Positions 15,451 to 23,136 of a DNA stretch of 35,920 bases are shown in pieces. Position 1 is the stretch's first letter; each line of letters begins with the position of its first letter. The position numbers and the translations under genes were made by a program. The DNA is from an uncultured Clostridia bacterium (GTDB lineage: Bacteria; Bacillota; Clostridia; Christensenellales; Borkfalkiaceae): NCBI GenBank assembly GCA_947630365.1, contig CANRHI010000008.1:1-35920 (forward strand). Direction: 5' to 3'. The notes under the pieces are model-generated. The model did not search any database and was not told the origin of the DNA. It worked only from the letters and a program-made list of their open reading frames with translations.

Positions 15451-16725
15451 ATGATACGGATCACACTCATCGTCTATGGCGTTTTGTCGCTGCTGGCGGT
15501 CATTGCCTATCTTCCGAAATTGGTGCAATTCCGCTACGCTTTCAAGAAGCCGCCCTATCGGCGCGCGAGCGGGAAGCGCAAGATCTCCGTCATCATTCCC
15601 GCGCGCAACGAGAGCGAGATCATCGGCGACCTCTTCGCCTCCATCCAACGGCAGACCTACGACTCCGCCTTCTTCGACGTGAACGTCATCGTGAAATCGC
15701 CCGACGACCCCACCGTGGAGCTCGCCAAGGCGCTCGGCGCGAACGTGTTCGTCGTCGAAAAGCAATCCTGTAAGGGGGACGCGCTCGACGGGTACTTCCG
15801 CGCCATCGGCAAGGAAAAGACCGCGGAGTATGCGGCGTTCGTCATCGTCGATGCGGACGCGGTGCTCACTTCCGACTACTTGTACGAGCTCAACAACGCC
15901 CTCGAGAGCGAATTCGACATCTTCATCACCCGCAAATTCGTGAAGAATTACCTCGGCGGGAAGAAAAAGCGCACCGTGTTCACCAATTGCTCGGCGCTCA
16001 CTTGGCCCATCATCGACGACCTCGGCAACAAATACCGCATGCAGAACAACATCCCGCTCAACCTCTGCGGGCAGGGCATGATGCTGCGGAGCTCGGTCAT
16101 TCTCGCCATCGGCGGATGGCCGTACCGCACCCTCACCGAGGACTATGAATTGAAGTGCGACTCCCTCTTGAAGGGGTTCAAGTCCATGTTCTACCCCTAT
16201 GCCGTGCTCTACACCGAGGAGGCCGTCGGGCACCGCGAGAATGTGAAGCGGCGGCTCCGCTGGCTCACGGGCTATTCCCAGTGCGACAAGAAGTATAAAC
16301 AGCAGATAAAGGAACAGGTGAAAGAGCGCGGCGAGGTCACCGCGGGCGAATTCGAATATCTGTATGGGCTGTATCCGCTCATCGCGTTCGCCATCGTGAG
16401 CATTCTCACCATGTTCACGGGCACGGGAATGGCGATTTGGTACGGCTTGCACGGAAACGAGCTGTGGCTCCCCGCCGTGTGCTACCTCATCGCGCTGCCC
16501 TTCGGGGTGATGTACGTTCTGCTGCTCGGCTACAGCGTTTTGGCGCTGCTCGCCTGCCCCGAGATGTTCGCCCCCCTCTCCATCGGGGAGCGGCTCGGAA
16601 TGGTGCTCTTCAACCCGTTCTATCTGCTCGAATACTTCCCCATTTATCTCAAGTCGCGCGTGCAGATCCGCAAGAATGCGCAAACGTGGGAGGAAACCGA
16701 ACGCGTCCACTACGACCAAATATAA
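15451..16725 (+). CDS. Membrane family 2 glycosyltransferase
   Basis: This 424-residue GT2 enzyme has an N-terminal membrane helix (about 5-25) and a GT-A domain with SVIIPARNESEIIGDL, the DADAV metal motif, the TEDYELK acceptor/catalytic region and RRLRWLTGY in place of the processive QxxRW. Several C-terminal membrane helices follow (about 310-395). This layout is that of inverting glycosyltransferases that make cell-surface polysaccharides or lipid-linked sugars. AAAGGAAAC precedes the start by a short distance. It stands alone with its own promoter and terminator, so the product is not indicated by context. Confidence 0.9.
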   Translation: MIRITLIVYGVLSLLAVIAYLPKLVQFRYAFKKPPYRRASGKRKISVIIPARNESEIIGDLFASIQRQTYDSAFFDVNVIVKSPDDPTVELAKALGANVFVVEKQSCKGDALDGYFRAIGKEKTAEYAAFVIVDADAVLTSDYLYELNNALESEFDIFITRKFVKNYLGGKKKRTVFTNCSALTWPIIDDLGNKYRMQNNIPLNLCGQGMMLRSSVILAIGGWPYRTLTEDYELKCDSLLKGFKSMFYPYAVLYTEEAVGHRENVKRRLRWLTGYSQCDKKYKQQIKEQVKERGEVTAGEFEYLYGLYPLIAFAIVSILTMFTGTGMAIWYGLHGNELWLPAVCYLIALPFGVMYVLLLGYSVLALLACPEMFAPLSIGERLGMVLFNPFYLLEYFPIYLKSRVQIRKNAQTWEETERVHYDQI

Positions 16726-16750
16726 AGTAGAATAAGACGAAATATACAAA

Positions 16751-16780
16751 AGGAAAAGGGGCGATCGCGCCCCTTTTCCT
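16751..16780 (+). terminator. Hairpin terminator after the glycosyltransferase gene
   Basis: A 13-bp perfect stem (AGGAAAAGGGGCG paired with CGCCCCTTTTCCT, loop ATCG) lies 25 nt after the stop. The U-tract is weak, because the T-run sits inside the 3' arm. Confidence 0.7.
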
Positions 16781-17080
16781 ATGGAATTCTTTCACGCACC
16801 GCCACGGAATGGAGCGGTAACCTCCCCCTGTGTCCCCCTCCTTAAAAAGGAAGGGGATTCTTTTCTTGTGATCCCCCGCCCCTTTGCGTTGGACGCCGTC
16901 ATCGAATCCCCCTCCCCTTTGGGTTGGATGCCGTCATCGAATCCCCCTCTCCCTTGGGGTGGACGCTACTATCTAATCCCCTTCCCCGCCAAAGCGGGGA
17001 GGGGGACGCAGGGGGAGGGGTGGGCGGCGCGGGGCGGGATGAGGGGTAACCTCCCCCTCACTCTGCCCCACGTTCTAATA
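16781..17080. repeat. C/G-rich intergenic repeat cluster
   Basis: This gap has no recognisable gene. It holds at least four imperfect copies of a unit built on ATCCCCCTCCCC and TTGGGGTGGACGCC, ending in the palindrome CCCCGCCAAAGCGGGGAGGGGGACGC. The same units appear at 15183, 19785, 20140, 21360, 22825 and 35690. Confidence 0.7.
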
Positions 17081-17081
17081 A

Positions 17082-17159
17082 TGTCATGCCGACCGTAGTG
17101 GAGGCATCTCTACCTTACTATGAGATTTCTCCACGCGCTACGCTTGGTCGAAATGACAG
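17082..17159 (+). repeat. MITE-like element with TGTCAT/ATGACA ends
   Basis: This 78-nt element is bounded by TGTCAT and ATGACA. Its interior (GCCGACCGTAGTGGAGGCAT, then GAGATTTCTCCAC) matches the reverse complement of 23454-23535 closely. It has no coding capacity and is likely a small palindromic mobile or regulatory repeat. Confidence 0.7.
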
Positions 17160-17218
17160 TTTTGCTTTCCCTCAATAGGGGAGCCAAGATAGCCCGCCCC
17201 CTTGGGGTGGACGCCCCC

Positions 17219-18034
17219 TCAATCGGCCGTCGGGTGTTTTCTGCGGTCGGGGAGGTATTCGAGGGGAATGCCGTAGGCTTCCTCGTAGCACTCCTTCCAT
17301 TCCGCCTCGGCGCGGGACTTCAGATCCTGCTCGCAGGCGCTCTTGGCGAGCGTCTCATCGGGGTAGACCGCAGGGAGGATATGTATGCGGAGGCTTCGGA
17401 TATGTCCCTTCTTATTGCGGCGGAAGGTGCAAAAGAGGGGCAAAACGGGGACGTGGAATTTCACCGCATAGTGGAACGCGCCGTCCTTCATGGGGCGGGG
17501 CTTTTGATAGTTGGTCCACATGACCTGTTCGGCGTAGAAGTTGACGATCTTCCCCTCCTGCAGGGCGGTGCCCATCTCCTTGGTGAGGCTGCGCATGGCG
17601 GCGCGGTCGGCGCTGAACGGCCACATGCCGCCGTGGCGGATGATGTGCCCGCCGAGGCCCTTCTTGTTGTTCCACGGACCCATGGTATGGAAAGAGCGGT
17701 AGTGCCCGACGGCCTGCCGCACAAAGAGAGTATCGAGATAGTTGAAGTGGTTGCACACGGAAATGGCGCCGCTCTTTTGAATGGCGCGGAGGTTTTGCTT
17801 CCCCACGACCTTTGCGCCGTAGGCGACCTTCAACAAAATGGGGGCAAGGAGAAACAGGAGCGTCCGCCAAAACCCGACCACAAAGCGGTCGAACCCCTTT
17901 CTTCTATAGCGGAAGGAGGCGTCCGGCATCGTCCAACTATCGCCGACGGGAATGTAGCGAAAATCGAACCGCCTGTACCCCTCGAGCGTCGCCTGAACGC
18001 CGCGAATGACTTCGTTTTTGCTCCTCTTCTTCAT
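17219..18034 (-). CDS. PlsC-family acyltransferase
   Basis: This 271-residue protein is of the lysophospholipid acyltransferase family (1-acylglycerol-3-phosphate acyltransferase type). The catalytic H96-x4-D101 box is in CNHFNYLDT. A hydrophobic segment at 52-72 probably anchors it to the membrane. Later motifs IIRHGGMWPF and NFYAEQVMW correspond to the substrate-binding and FPEG-like blocks, although the usual Pro-Glu-Gly is changed to YAEQ. ATG 18034 is chosen for the GGGGGT site just upstream. It has its own promoter within the end of the SSB-like gene. It likely works in phospholipid or lipid-A-independent membrane synthesis. Confidence 0.85.
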   Translation of the reverse strand: MKKRSKNEVIRGVQATLEGYRRFDFRYIPVGDSWTMPDASFRYRRKGFDRFVVGFWRTLLFLLAPILLKVAYGAKVVGKQNLRAIQKSGAISVCNHFNYLDTLFVRQAVGHYRSFHTMGPWNNKKGLGGHIIRHGGMWPFSADRAAMRSLTKEMGTALQEGKIVNFYAEQVMWTNYQKPRPMKDGAFHYAVKFHVPVLPLFCTFRRNKKGHIRSLRIHILPAVYPDETLAKSACEQDLKSRAEAEWKECYEEAYGIPLEYLPDRRKHPTAD

Positions 18035-18120
18035 TGGTCTACCCCCGCGCAAATTGCCGCCGCGCCCTTTTCCCGCGCAAAATTTCCCCCGCGCGGAAAA
18101 AAGTTTTCGCGTCGAGCAGT

Positions 18121-18149
18121 ATTGTACCCTATTTTGCGGGAAATGTCAA
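18121..18149 (-). promoter_or_regulatory. Predicted promoter of the PlsC-like gene
   Basis: On the minus strand TTGACA (18144-18149) and TACAAT (18121-18126) are 17 bases apart. The -35 box overlaps the stop codon of the SSB-like gene. Confidence 0.7.
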
Positions 18150-18826
18150 GTGGCGTCCGAGGGCATGGAATAGAGCGCGAATTCGTCCTCGAGGTCGAAG
18201 TTGTCGCTGTCGTCGAAGGCGGCGAGCTTGGAGACGGAGACCTCGTAAGCCGTCATGGTGACGACGTCCGTCTCCGAATAGCGCTTCTGGTATTCGCGGC
18301 TCTGGATCCTGCCCGAGAGCGCGACGCGGTCGCCCACCTTGAGATTTTGAACGAAGCGGGCGTTCCTCCCCCACGCGATGCAGGGGATGTAGTCCGACTT
18401 GTTGTACGCGCGGTTGACCGCCACGAGAAGGTCGGCGATCTCGCGGTTGAAGGGCGTGGTGCGGTAGATGGGCGGCTTGCAAATGTAGCCCGAGAGCACG
18501 ATGCTGTTGGGGTTGCGGGTGGGAACGGGCTCGACGAGCTCGCGGATGAACACCGTGAGCATGAGGCGGGACTTCCCCCCCTCGAGCTTGTTGTAGCTGC
18601 GGAATTGCCCGAGCGCGCAGAGCGTGCTTCCCACCTTGAGATCTCCTCCTTGGATGAGCCGCTCGGAGATGGTCACGGGGAGGACATCTGCCTGTCCCGA
18701 GAGGCGCAGCACCTTCACATAGAGCTCGTAAAATCCCTCGCCGTACACCTCGTGGGAAAAGGTCGCCTCCGAGACGATCTCCCCCATGAGATACACCTTG
18801 TTGTTCTTCTCCATCATATGATCCAT
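18146..18826 (-). CDS. Tandem OB-fold single-stranded DNA-binding-like protein
   Basis: This 226-residue protein consists of two OB-fold domains of SSB type. The first (about 10-105) includes NKVYLMGEIVSEATFSHEV. The second (about 107-200) includes NSIVLSGYICKPPIYRTT, IPCIAWGRNARFVQNLKVGD and VALSGRIQSREYQKRY, which is close to bacterial SSB. A short acidic stretch, DDSDNFDLEDEFAL, comes near the end, recalling the acidic SSB tail but without its DDIPF ending. GGAGGT precedes the start. It follows the deacetylase gene by 31 nt. It is an accessory SSB-like protein rather than the main replication SSB, which is usually shorter. Confidence 0.82.
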   Translation of the reverse strand: MDHMMEKNNKVYLMGEIVSEATFSHEVYGEGFYELYVKVLRLSGQADVLPVTISERLIQGGDLKVGSTLCALGQFRSYNKLEGGKSRLMLTVFIRELVEPVPTRNPNSIVLSGYICKPPIYRTTPFNREIADLLVAVNRAYNKSDYIPCIAWGRNARFVQNLKVGDRVALSGRIQSREYQKRYSETDVVTMTAYEVSVSKLAAFDDSDNFDLEDEFALYSMPSDAT

Positions 18827-18857
18827 ACAAGTACCTCCGTGTATTTCGCGTTGTTTT

Positions 18858-19628
18858 TTATGCGCTCCCCTTGGGGATCTGCTTCCCCGCGGGGTCGATG
18901 GTGTAGTTTTCCCTGTAGATGAGCTCGCCGATGGGGACGAATTCGAACCCCTTCGCGCGGAGAGTATCGATGACGATGGGCACCGCTTCCGCCGTGTGCA
19001 ACCCGTTGTTGTGGCAGAGGATGATGGAGCCGCTCTTGCACCGCTCCACGATGCGGGAGGCGATGTCCGAGGCGGAGAGATCCTTCCAGTCGAGGGAATC
19101 CACGTCCCACTGGATGGGATACAGCCCCATCGCGTTCGAGGTGTCGATGAGCTCGTTGTCGTAGTCGCCGTAGGGCGGGCGGAAGAGCTCGACGGGCTTC
19201 CCCGTGACGCTCGTAATGGCGTCCGAGGAGGATCTCAGCTCCGCTTCGATCTCCGTCTTGGAGAGGCGCGACATGTACGAGTGCGTCGCACTGTGCGTGC
19301 CGATCTCGTGCCCCGCCTCCGAGATCTTTTTGAGATAGTCGGCGTGCTCCTTCGCCCAAAATTCCACGGTGAAGAAGGTCGCCCGCACGTTCCCTTCCTT
19401 TAAGGCGGAGAGGATGGCGTCCGTGTGCTCGGTCCCCCACGCGCAGTCGAAGGAGATGGCGATCTTGTTGTCGTCCCGCGAGACGTTATAGATGGGAAGG
19501 GAGCGCGCCGCGCTCGAGTAGACTTCCTCCGCCCCCGCCGCCTTCGCCGTGAGCATGCCCGCCGTGAGGAGCATCGCCGCCGCCAAAACGATCGCAATGC
19601 TCTTGAGCCGCAAAGTGATGAACTTCAT
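18858..19628 (-). CDS. Polysaccharide deacetylase, PdaB-like
   Basis: This 256-residue secreted or membrane-anchored NodB-domain protein has an N-terminal hydrophobic segment (10-30) ending in AKA, a probable signal peptide. The NodB motifs are ISFDCAWG (D61), THSATH (H112, H116), FRPPYGDYD, WDVDSLDW and IILCHNN. The FDxAWG form of motif 1 is typical of the sporulation deacetylase PdaB and its clostridial relatives. It would remove acetyl groups from peptidoglycan. It is the first gene of the unit that also holds the SSB-like gene. Confidence 0.88.
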   Translation of the reverse strand: MKFITLRLKSIAIVLAAAMLLTAGMLTAKAAGAEEVYSSAARSLPIYNVSRDDNKIAISFDCAWGTEHTDAILSALKEGNVRATFFTVEFWAKEHADYLKKISEAGHEIGTHSATHSYMSRLSKTEIEAELRSSSDAITSVTGKPVELFRPPYGDYDNELIDTSNAMGLYPIQWDVDSLDWKDLSASDIASRIVERCKSGSIILCHNNGLHTAEAVPIVIDTLRAKGFEFVPIGELIYRENYTIDPAGKQIPKGSA

Positions 19629-19640
19629 CGCAACACCTAT

Positions 19641-19669
19641 ATGATAAAATATTTTTTGGGGAATTTCAA
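19641..19669 (-). promoter_or_regulatory. Predicted promoter of the deacetylase unit
   Basis: On the minus strand TTGAAA (19664-19669) and TATCAT (19641-19646) are 17 bases apart, close to the ATG at 19628. Confidence 0.55.
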
Positions 19670-19779
19670 GGGTTTTTATAGGGAATTTCCTCGGATCTCC
19701 CCGAATCTCTCCGACCTTTCCCCTATACCATATTTCTCCCCCCTCCCCGTTATTCCCCCTTTTTCGCGTTTCCCGCGAG

Positions 19780-20255
19780 CGATAACCTCCCCCTGTATCC
19801 CCCTCCTTACAAAGGAAGGGGATTTTTGTTGTGTCTCTGTGCCCTCCCCCTTATACTTGAGGGGGAGGGGTAGGAGAGGGGGTGAGGGGAAACCCCTTCC
19901 CCTTTGGAGAGGCACCCATAGGGCGTGCCTTGGCTGGGACGCAGGGGGAGGGGTTTCTAATTATGTCATGCCCCCACGCCCTCATTCCGAACGAAGCGAA
20001 GCGAAGTGAGTGAATCTTCCCCGCAAGTCGTACTACGGGGTAGAAGATACACTCGCCCCTTACGGGGCTCGGTATGAGGGGGTGGTTCCTTGGCTCCCCT
20101 ATGCGAGGGGAGCTGGCGCGCTGCCCTTGCGCGACTGAGGGGTTACCTCCCCCTGCGTCCCCCGCCCCTTTGGGGTGGGGGACGCAGGGGGAGGGGCGCA
20201 ACATATAAGATCCCCCGCCCGTGGATACGGGCGGGGGATGCTCTGTTTTTCATTC
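19780..20255. repeat. Mixed intergenic repeat block
   Basis: No gene is seen between the deacetylase promoter and the lipoprotein end. The block contains the CCTCCCCCTGTAT/CCTCCTTACAAAGGAAGGGG module (19787-19825) and G-rich tandem units (19855-19955). An inverted element lies between CCCTCATTCCGA (19979-19990) and TCGGTATGAGGG (20069-20080). Further C/G palindromes follow at 20145-20195. A perfect 12-bp hairpin at 20211-20240 (ATCCCCCGCCCG with CGGGCGGGGGAT) is followed on the plus strand by a T-run. Confidence 0.7.
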
Positions 20256-21023
20256 TCAATCCACATTCGGAATTTCAATATCGTCTGCCTCGTATGCAAA
20301 GACGATATTCAACCGCGTGGTCGTGGTACGGCTCCAACCGCTTGTTTTCGAGGTTTTCTCGCTTTCAAAATAAATCGCGGAAAGTTTTCCGTCGTCGTTG
20401 AATTTGAGGACATAGAGGGCGTTCTCGAACGCCGCCATTTTCAAAGCGTCCTTCAAAATGTACCCTTTCATCTCGGCGCTGTATTCATATGCCTTGTAGG
20501 AAAACGAGATGTCGCTCGTCAACATCGAAATGGCGAACTCCATCAACGAATAATTCGACGATTTCTTTTCCCATTCGCCGTCGTCATTTTGGGAATAGAT
20601 GGCATAGGCCTTTTCCGTCCGCTCCGCATACGTCTCTTCCTCCTCGTCGGCTTCCTTGCGCTCGATATCCAAGGCCTTCATTATCTTCTTGCTGTCGCCC
20701 GAGAGCTCGGCTTTTTCCGCTTTCTTGAGGTATTCCTTCTCCGCATTCTTGACGGCCTTGTAGTACATCGTGTTCGTATAGCCCCCGGACAGGCTTTCAT
20801 CGAGATACACGCACTCCAAATCTTCGGAGGTGAAGTTTTCGTACTCGATGGTATATACGGCGTCCTCCTCCTCGAAGTAACTTAACGCGGCGTTCCACTC
20901 TTTCTCGGTGACCTCCACGCCATTGACGCCCTCGGCGTCCACCCCGCCGCAGCCCGCAAGCCCGACGCACATTCCCGCCGCCAATGCGATGGATGTAAAT
21001 CCAAGTACAAAATTTTTCCTCAT
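20256..21023 (-). CDS. Lipoprotein of unknown function
   Basis: This 255-residue predicted lipoprotein has a signal peptide with lipobox GLAGC (C25). The mature part is charged, with a central Lys/Glu-rich helical region (about 90-140, with AEKAELSGDSKKIMKALDIE and EADEEEETYAERTE) and a beta-rich end. No family was recognised. GGAG lies seven bases before ATG. Codon use is less GC-rich than in neighbouring genes, which hints at a lineage-specific or acquired gene. It is divergent from a tiny HTH regulator and shares overlapping promoters with it, so that protein probably controls it. Confidence 0.82.
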   Translation of the reverse strand: MRKNFVLGFTSIALAAGMCVGLAGCGGVDAEGVNGVEVTEKEWNAALSYFEEEDAVYTIEYENFTSEDLECVYLDESLSGGYTNTMYYKAVKNAEKEYLKKAEKAELSGDSKKIMKALDIERKEADEEEETYAERTEKAYAIYSQNDDGEWEKKSSNYSLMEFAISMLTSDISFSYKAYEYSAEMKGYILKDALKMAAFENALYVLKFNDDGKLSAIYFESEKTSKTSGWSRTTTTRLNIVFAYEADDIEIPNVD

Positions 21024-21052
21024 GTTTTTTCTCCTTTTCGGCTTTTTTCTTG

Positions 21053-21081
21053 ATTATAGTCATTTTTATGACTATTGTCAA
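21053..21081 (-). promoter_or_regulatory. Promoter of the lipoprotein gene with internal operator
   Basis: On the minus strand a perfect TTGACA (21076-21081) and perfect TATAAT (21053-21058) are spaced by 17 bases. The spacer is filled by the palindrome at 21056-21075. Confidence 0.8.
21056..21075. promoter_or_regulatory. Candidate operator palindrome
   Basis: ATAGTCAT-TTTT-ATGACTAT is a perfect 8-bp inverted repeat with a 4-base centre. It lies exactly between the -35 and -10 boxes of the lipoprotein promoter and abuts the -35 box of the HTH gene. A dimeric regulator bound here would block the lipoprotein promoter and probably touch its own. Confidence 0.65.
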
Positions 21082-21103
21082 GAAAATAACATGAATTTAT
21101 AAT
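21075..21103 (+). promoter_or_regulatory. Promoter of the HTH gene (leaderless)
   Basis: TTGTCA (21075-21080) and perfect TATAAT (21098-21103) are 17 bases apart. The ATG at 21110 is where transcription should start, so the message would have no leader. No ribosome site is present upstream. Confidence 0.65.
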
Positions 21104-21109
21104 AAAATC

Positions 21110-21310
21110 ATGATAAGTTATGCGCCATTCTGGCAGACGCTGAAGGAAAAAGGCGTTACGACCTATGCGCTCATTCATCAATATAATATCAGCAGCGCGA
21201 CGATCGACCGAATGAAAAAGGGAAACGGCATCAGCACGGCAAAAATCGACGATTTTTGCAAAATACTCGATTGCCGCGTGGAGGACATTCTTATCTATAT
21301 CAAAGATTGA
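21110..21310 (+). CDS. Small Xre/Cro-type HTH regulator
   Basis: This 66-residue protein consists almost entirely of one Cro/CI-type helix-turn-helix domain of the short clostridial/YozG-like kind. It has WQTLKEKGVTTYALIHQY, then ISSATIDRMKKGNGISTAKI as the recognition region, and DDFCKILDCRVEDILIYI. It is divergent from the lipoprotein gene, with back-to-back promoters and a palindrome between them. Autoregulation and control of the lipoprotein are therefore likely. A strong terminator begins at its stop codon. Confidence 0.88.
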   Translation: MISYAPFWQTLKEKGVTTYALIHQYNISSATIDRMKKGNGISTAKIDDFCKILDCRVEDILIYIKD

Positions 21311-21342
21311 GCGGACGGCCATCTGCCGTCCGCTCGTTTTTT
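21309..21342 (+). terminator. Rho-independent terminator of the HTH gene
   Basis: An 11-bp perfect stem, GAGCGGACGGC with GCCGTCCGCTC, has loop CATCT and is followed by G and six T. It overlaps the stop codon. Confidence 0.9.
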
Positions 21343-21640
21343 GCCCGCAGGGAGGAAGGCAGGGAACCTCCCCCTGTATCCCCCTCCTTAAAAAGGAAGG
21401 GGATTTTGTTGCGGCACAACTTGGCGCCCCCTTGAGGGGTGGGCAAGGCATGCACCTGCCCCTATTTATGGGGCGGGTGGCGAGCGTAGCGAGACAAGTG
21501 GGGGGCAAAATTCTTGTTGCTCACTCGGGGCAACCCCCACTACCCGCTTGCGCGGGAGCCGCCCCCCTTGAAGGGGGCAGCTCTATCTTATCCCCCTCCC
21601 CTTTGGGGTGGGGGACGCAAAGGGAGGGGCAAGGGGCGAA
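21343..21640. repeat. C/G-rich intergenic repeat cluster
   Basis: This cluster contains the CCTCCCCCTGTAT and CCTCCTTAAAAAGGAAGGGG module at 21367-21405, and the ATTTATGGGGCGGGTG...GCGAGACAAGTG module shared in inverse orientation with 130-175. It also holds GCCCCCTTGAAGGGGGCAG and a ...TTTGGGGTGGGGGACGC palindrome. From 21640 to 21793 nothing is recognised. Confidence 0.7.
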
Positions 21641-21793
21641 GATTATACCGCAAAAACGGTGCAAAAAGCGGGCTCTACTGTGAGTAGAGTGGGATTTTTG
21701 GGCGGTAGAGGGGAAAACGGAGGGGATAGACGAAAAGCCGCGCGGGGTAGCGCGGGAGGGGGAAAGTGTAGCCTCGGTTTTTAAGGGTTTCGG

Positions 21794-21822
21794 TTGTAAT
21801 TTCGAAAAAACCGTGGTATCCT
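21794..21822 (+). promoter_or_regulatory. Predicted promoter of the DegV gene
   Basis: TTGTAA (21794-21799) and TATCCT (21817-21822) are 17 bases apart, 41 nt before the chosen ATG. Confidence 0.5.
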
Positions 21823-21862
21823 ACTATTGAAGGCGGAAACGTCCGCCCGAAGAGGTCATCTC

Positions 21863-22804
21863 ATGCAATCATTCGAAATTTTTGCCGATTCTGCCGCCAA
21901 CCTTCCCGACGCGTTCGTGGAAGAGCGGGGCATTCATGTCATCCCCTACATCTGTCTCGTGGGGGGAGAAGAGCTGTGCGCCCGCGAGGAGGGAAAATCC
22001 TTCCGCGAGGCGGCGAAAAAGTTTTATGCGGCGCTGCGCAGCGGCGTCGAGGCGCGCACTTCCCTACTCAACAAGCAGGTCTTTCTCGACGCCCTCACCC
22101 CCACTTTGGAGGCGGGGAAGGACGTATTTCTCGTCACCATGTCCTCGGGGATCAGCGGCACCTGCCGCGAGGCGAAGGAGGCTGCGGAGGAGCTCAAGAC
22201 CCGCTTCCCCGACCGCAAAATTTTCGCCATGGACAGCGCGAACGCCTCTTTGGGAGAAGGGCTCCTCGTGATGCGCGTTGCCGACCTTCGCGACATGGGC
22301 GAGAGCATCGACACATGCGCGCAGTGGTTTGAGGAAAACCGCTTCAAGATCCAAAGCCACCTCACGGTGGGCGACCTGAAATACCTCCGCCGCGGCGGGC
22401 GCATCTCGGCGGCGGCGTGCATCGCGGGGACGCTGCTCGGCATAAAGCCGCTCATCAAGGCGGACGGGAGCGCTTCCACCAAGCTCGTGATGGCGGGCAA
22501 GGAGCGGGGCAGGAAGAAGGCGCTTGCGGCGCTCGTGCGCGCCTACGACGAGCTGGGAACGAAGGGGCAGACCATCGCCATTGCCCATGGCGACTGCGAA
22601 GAGGAGGCCATGGAGCTCGCGGAGACGCTCAAGGAGCACGGCGCTTCGGACGTCATCATCGAATATTACGACATTACGACGGGCGCGCACGTCGGGCCCG
22701 ACACCATCGCCATCTTCTTTGCGGGGAAGGACCGCCGCGGAGGCACCCCCGCCCCACAGGCAGCCCCGTCGGGAAAGCGCGTTCCCGCGGGAGCAAAAGG
22801 TTAA
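21863..22804 (+). CDS. DegV-family fatty-acid-binding protein
   Basis: This 313-residue DegV/FakB-family protein binds a fatty acid between two domains and typically presents it to FakA kinase. Family motifs are IFADSAANLPDAF, the RTSLLNKQ block, MSSGISGTCREA, DSANASLGEG and LKYLRRGGRISAA. The start at MQSFEIF is chosen for AGAGGTCATCTC upstream; an in-frame ATG 36 nt earlier adds only a non-homologous stretch. The last about 25 residues are a Pro/Ala/Lys-rich tail not usual for the family. No fakA partner is present in the window. Confidence 0.92.
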   Translation: MQSFEIFADSAANLPDAFVEERGIHVIPYICLVGGEELCAREEGKSFREAAKKFYAALRSGVEARTSLLNKQVFLDALTPTLEAGKDVFLVTMSSGISGTCREAKEAAEELKTRFPDRKIFAMDSANASLGEGLLVMRVADLRDMGESIDTCAQWFEENRFKIQSHLTVGDLKYLRRGGRISAAACIAGTLLGIKPLIKADGSASTKLVMAGKERGRKKALAALVRAYDELGTKGQTIAIAHGDCEEEAMELAETLKEHGASDVIIEYYDITTGAHVGPDTIAIFFAGKDRRGGTPAPQAAPSGKRVPAGAKG

Positions 22805-22843
22805 AATAAAGAGGAAGGGCGAATAGCTCGCCCCTCCCCCTGC

Positions 22844-22879
22844 ATCCCCCTCCCCGCAAACGGGGAAGGGGATTTTTTT
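22844..22879 (+). terminator. Repeat-derived terminator after DegV
   Basis: ATCCCCCTCCCCG and CGGGGAAGGGGAT pair with one mismatch around CAAA and are followed by seven T. This is a member of the C/G repeat family acting as a standard intrinsic terminator. Confidence 0.8.
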
Positions 22880-22961
22880 ATGGAGGGATGACGGGGGATC
22901 GGTATTTGAAAATCCCCTTCCTTTTTAAGGAGGGGGATATAGGGAAGGGGATTCGCTGTAA
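22880..22961. repeat. C/G-rich repeat units
   Basis: This stretch contains an AATCCCCTTCC...TTTTTAAGGAGGGGGATATAGGG unit in the orientation opposite to the copies at 15190 and 21367. No gene is seen. Confidence 0.6.
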
Positions 22962-23092
22962 AGCTGCCCCCTTTGAAGGGGAAAATTTTGCATTCTGCCA
23001 AAGGTTGATAATCTTTGGCGCAAAATTTTCTTGGCATTTGCCCATATGCACGGGCAAATGCTGACCGAACGCGGGACTCTACCCGCGTGAGA
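22962..23092 (+). repeat. 131-nt structured repeat element, copy 1
   Basis: This element is identical to 31019-31149 over all 131 bases. It folds into three successive hairpins. The first has GAAAATTTTG (22981-22990) with CAAAATTTTC (23021-23030), enclosing CCAAAG/CTTTGG. The second has GCATTTGCCC (23034-23043) with GGGCAAATGC (23052-23061). The third has CGCGGG (23070-23075) with CCCGCG (23082-23087). There is no plausible reading frame. Confidence 0.85.
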
Positions 23093-23136
23093 CGGCTCCC
23101 GCGTAGCGGGTGGTGGGGGTTGCCCCCGTGTTACCA

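Noticed and set aside
20211..20240. Terminator for the minus-strand lipoprotein gene
   Set aside because: The hairpin is perfect, but the T-run lies on the plus-strand side. On the minus strand no U-run follows, so the direction does not fit the gene.
21432..21683. Small plus-strand frame within the repeats
   Set aside because: It is made of C/G repeat modules, has no ribosome site and would encode low-complexity sequence.
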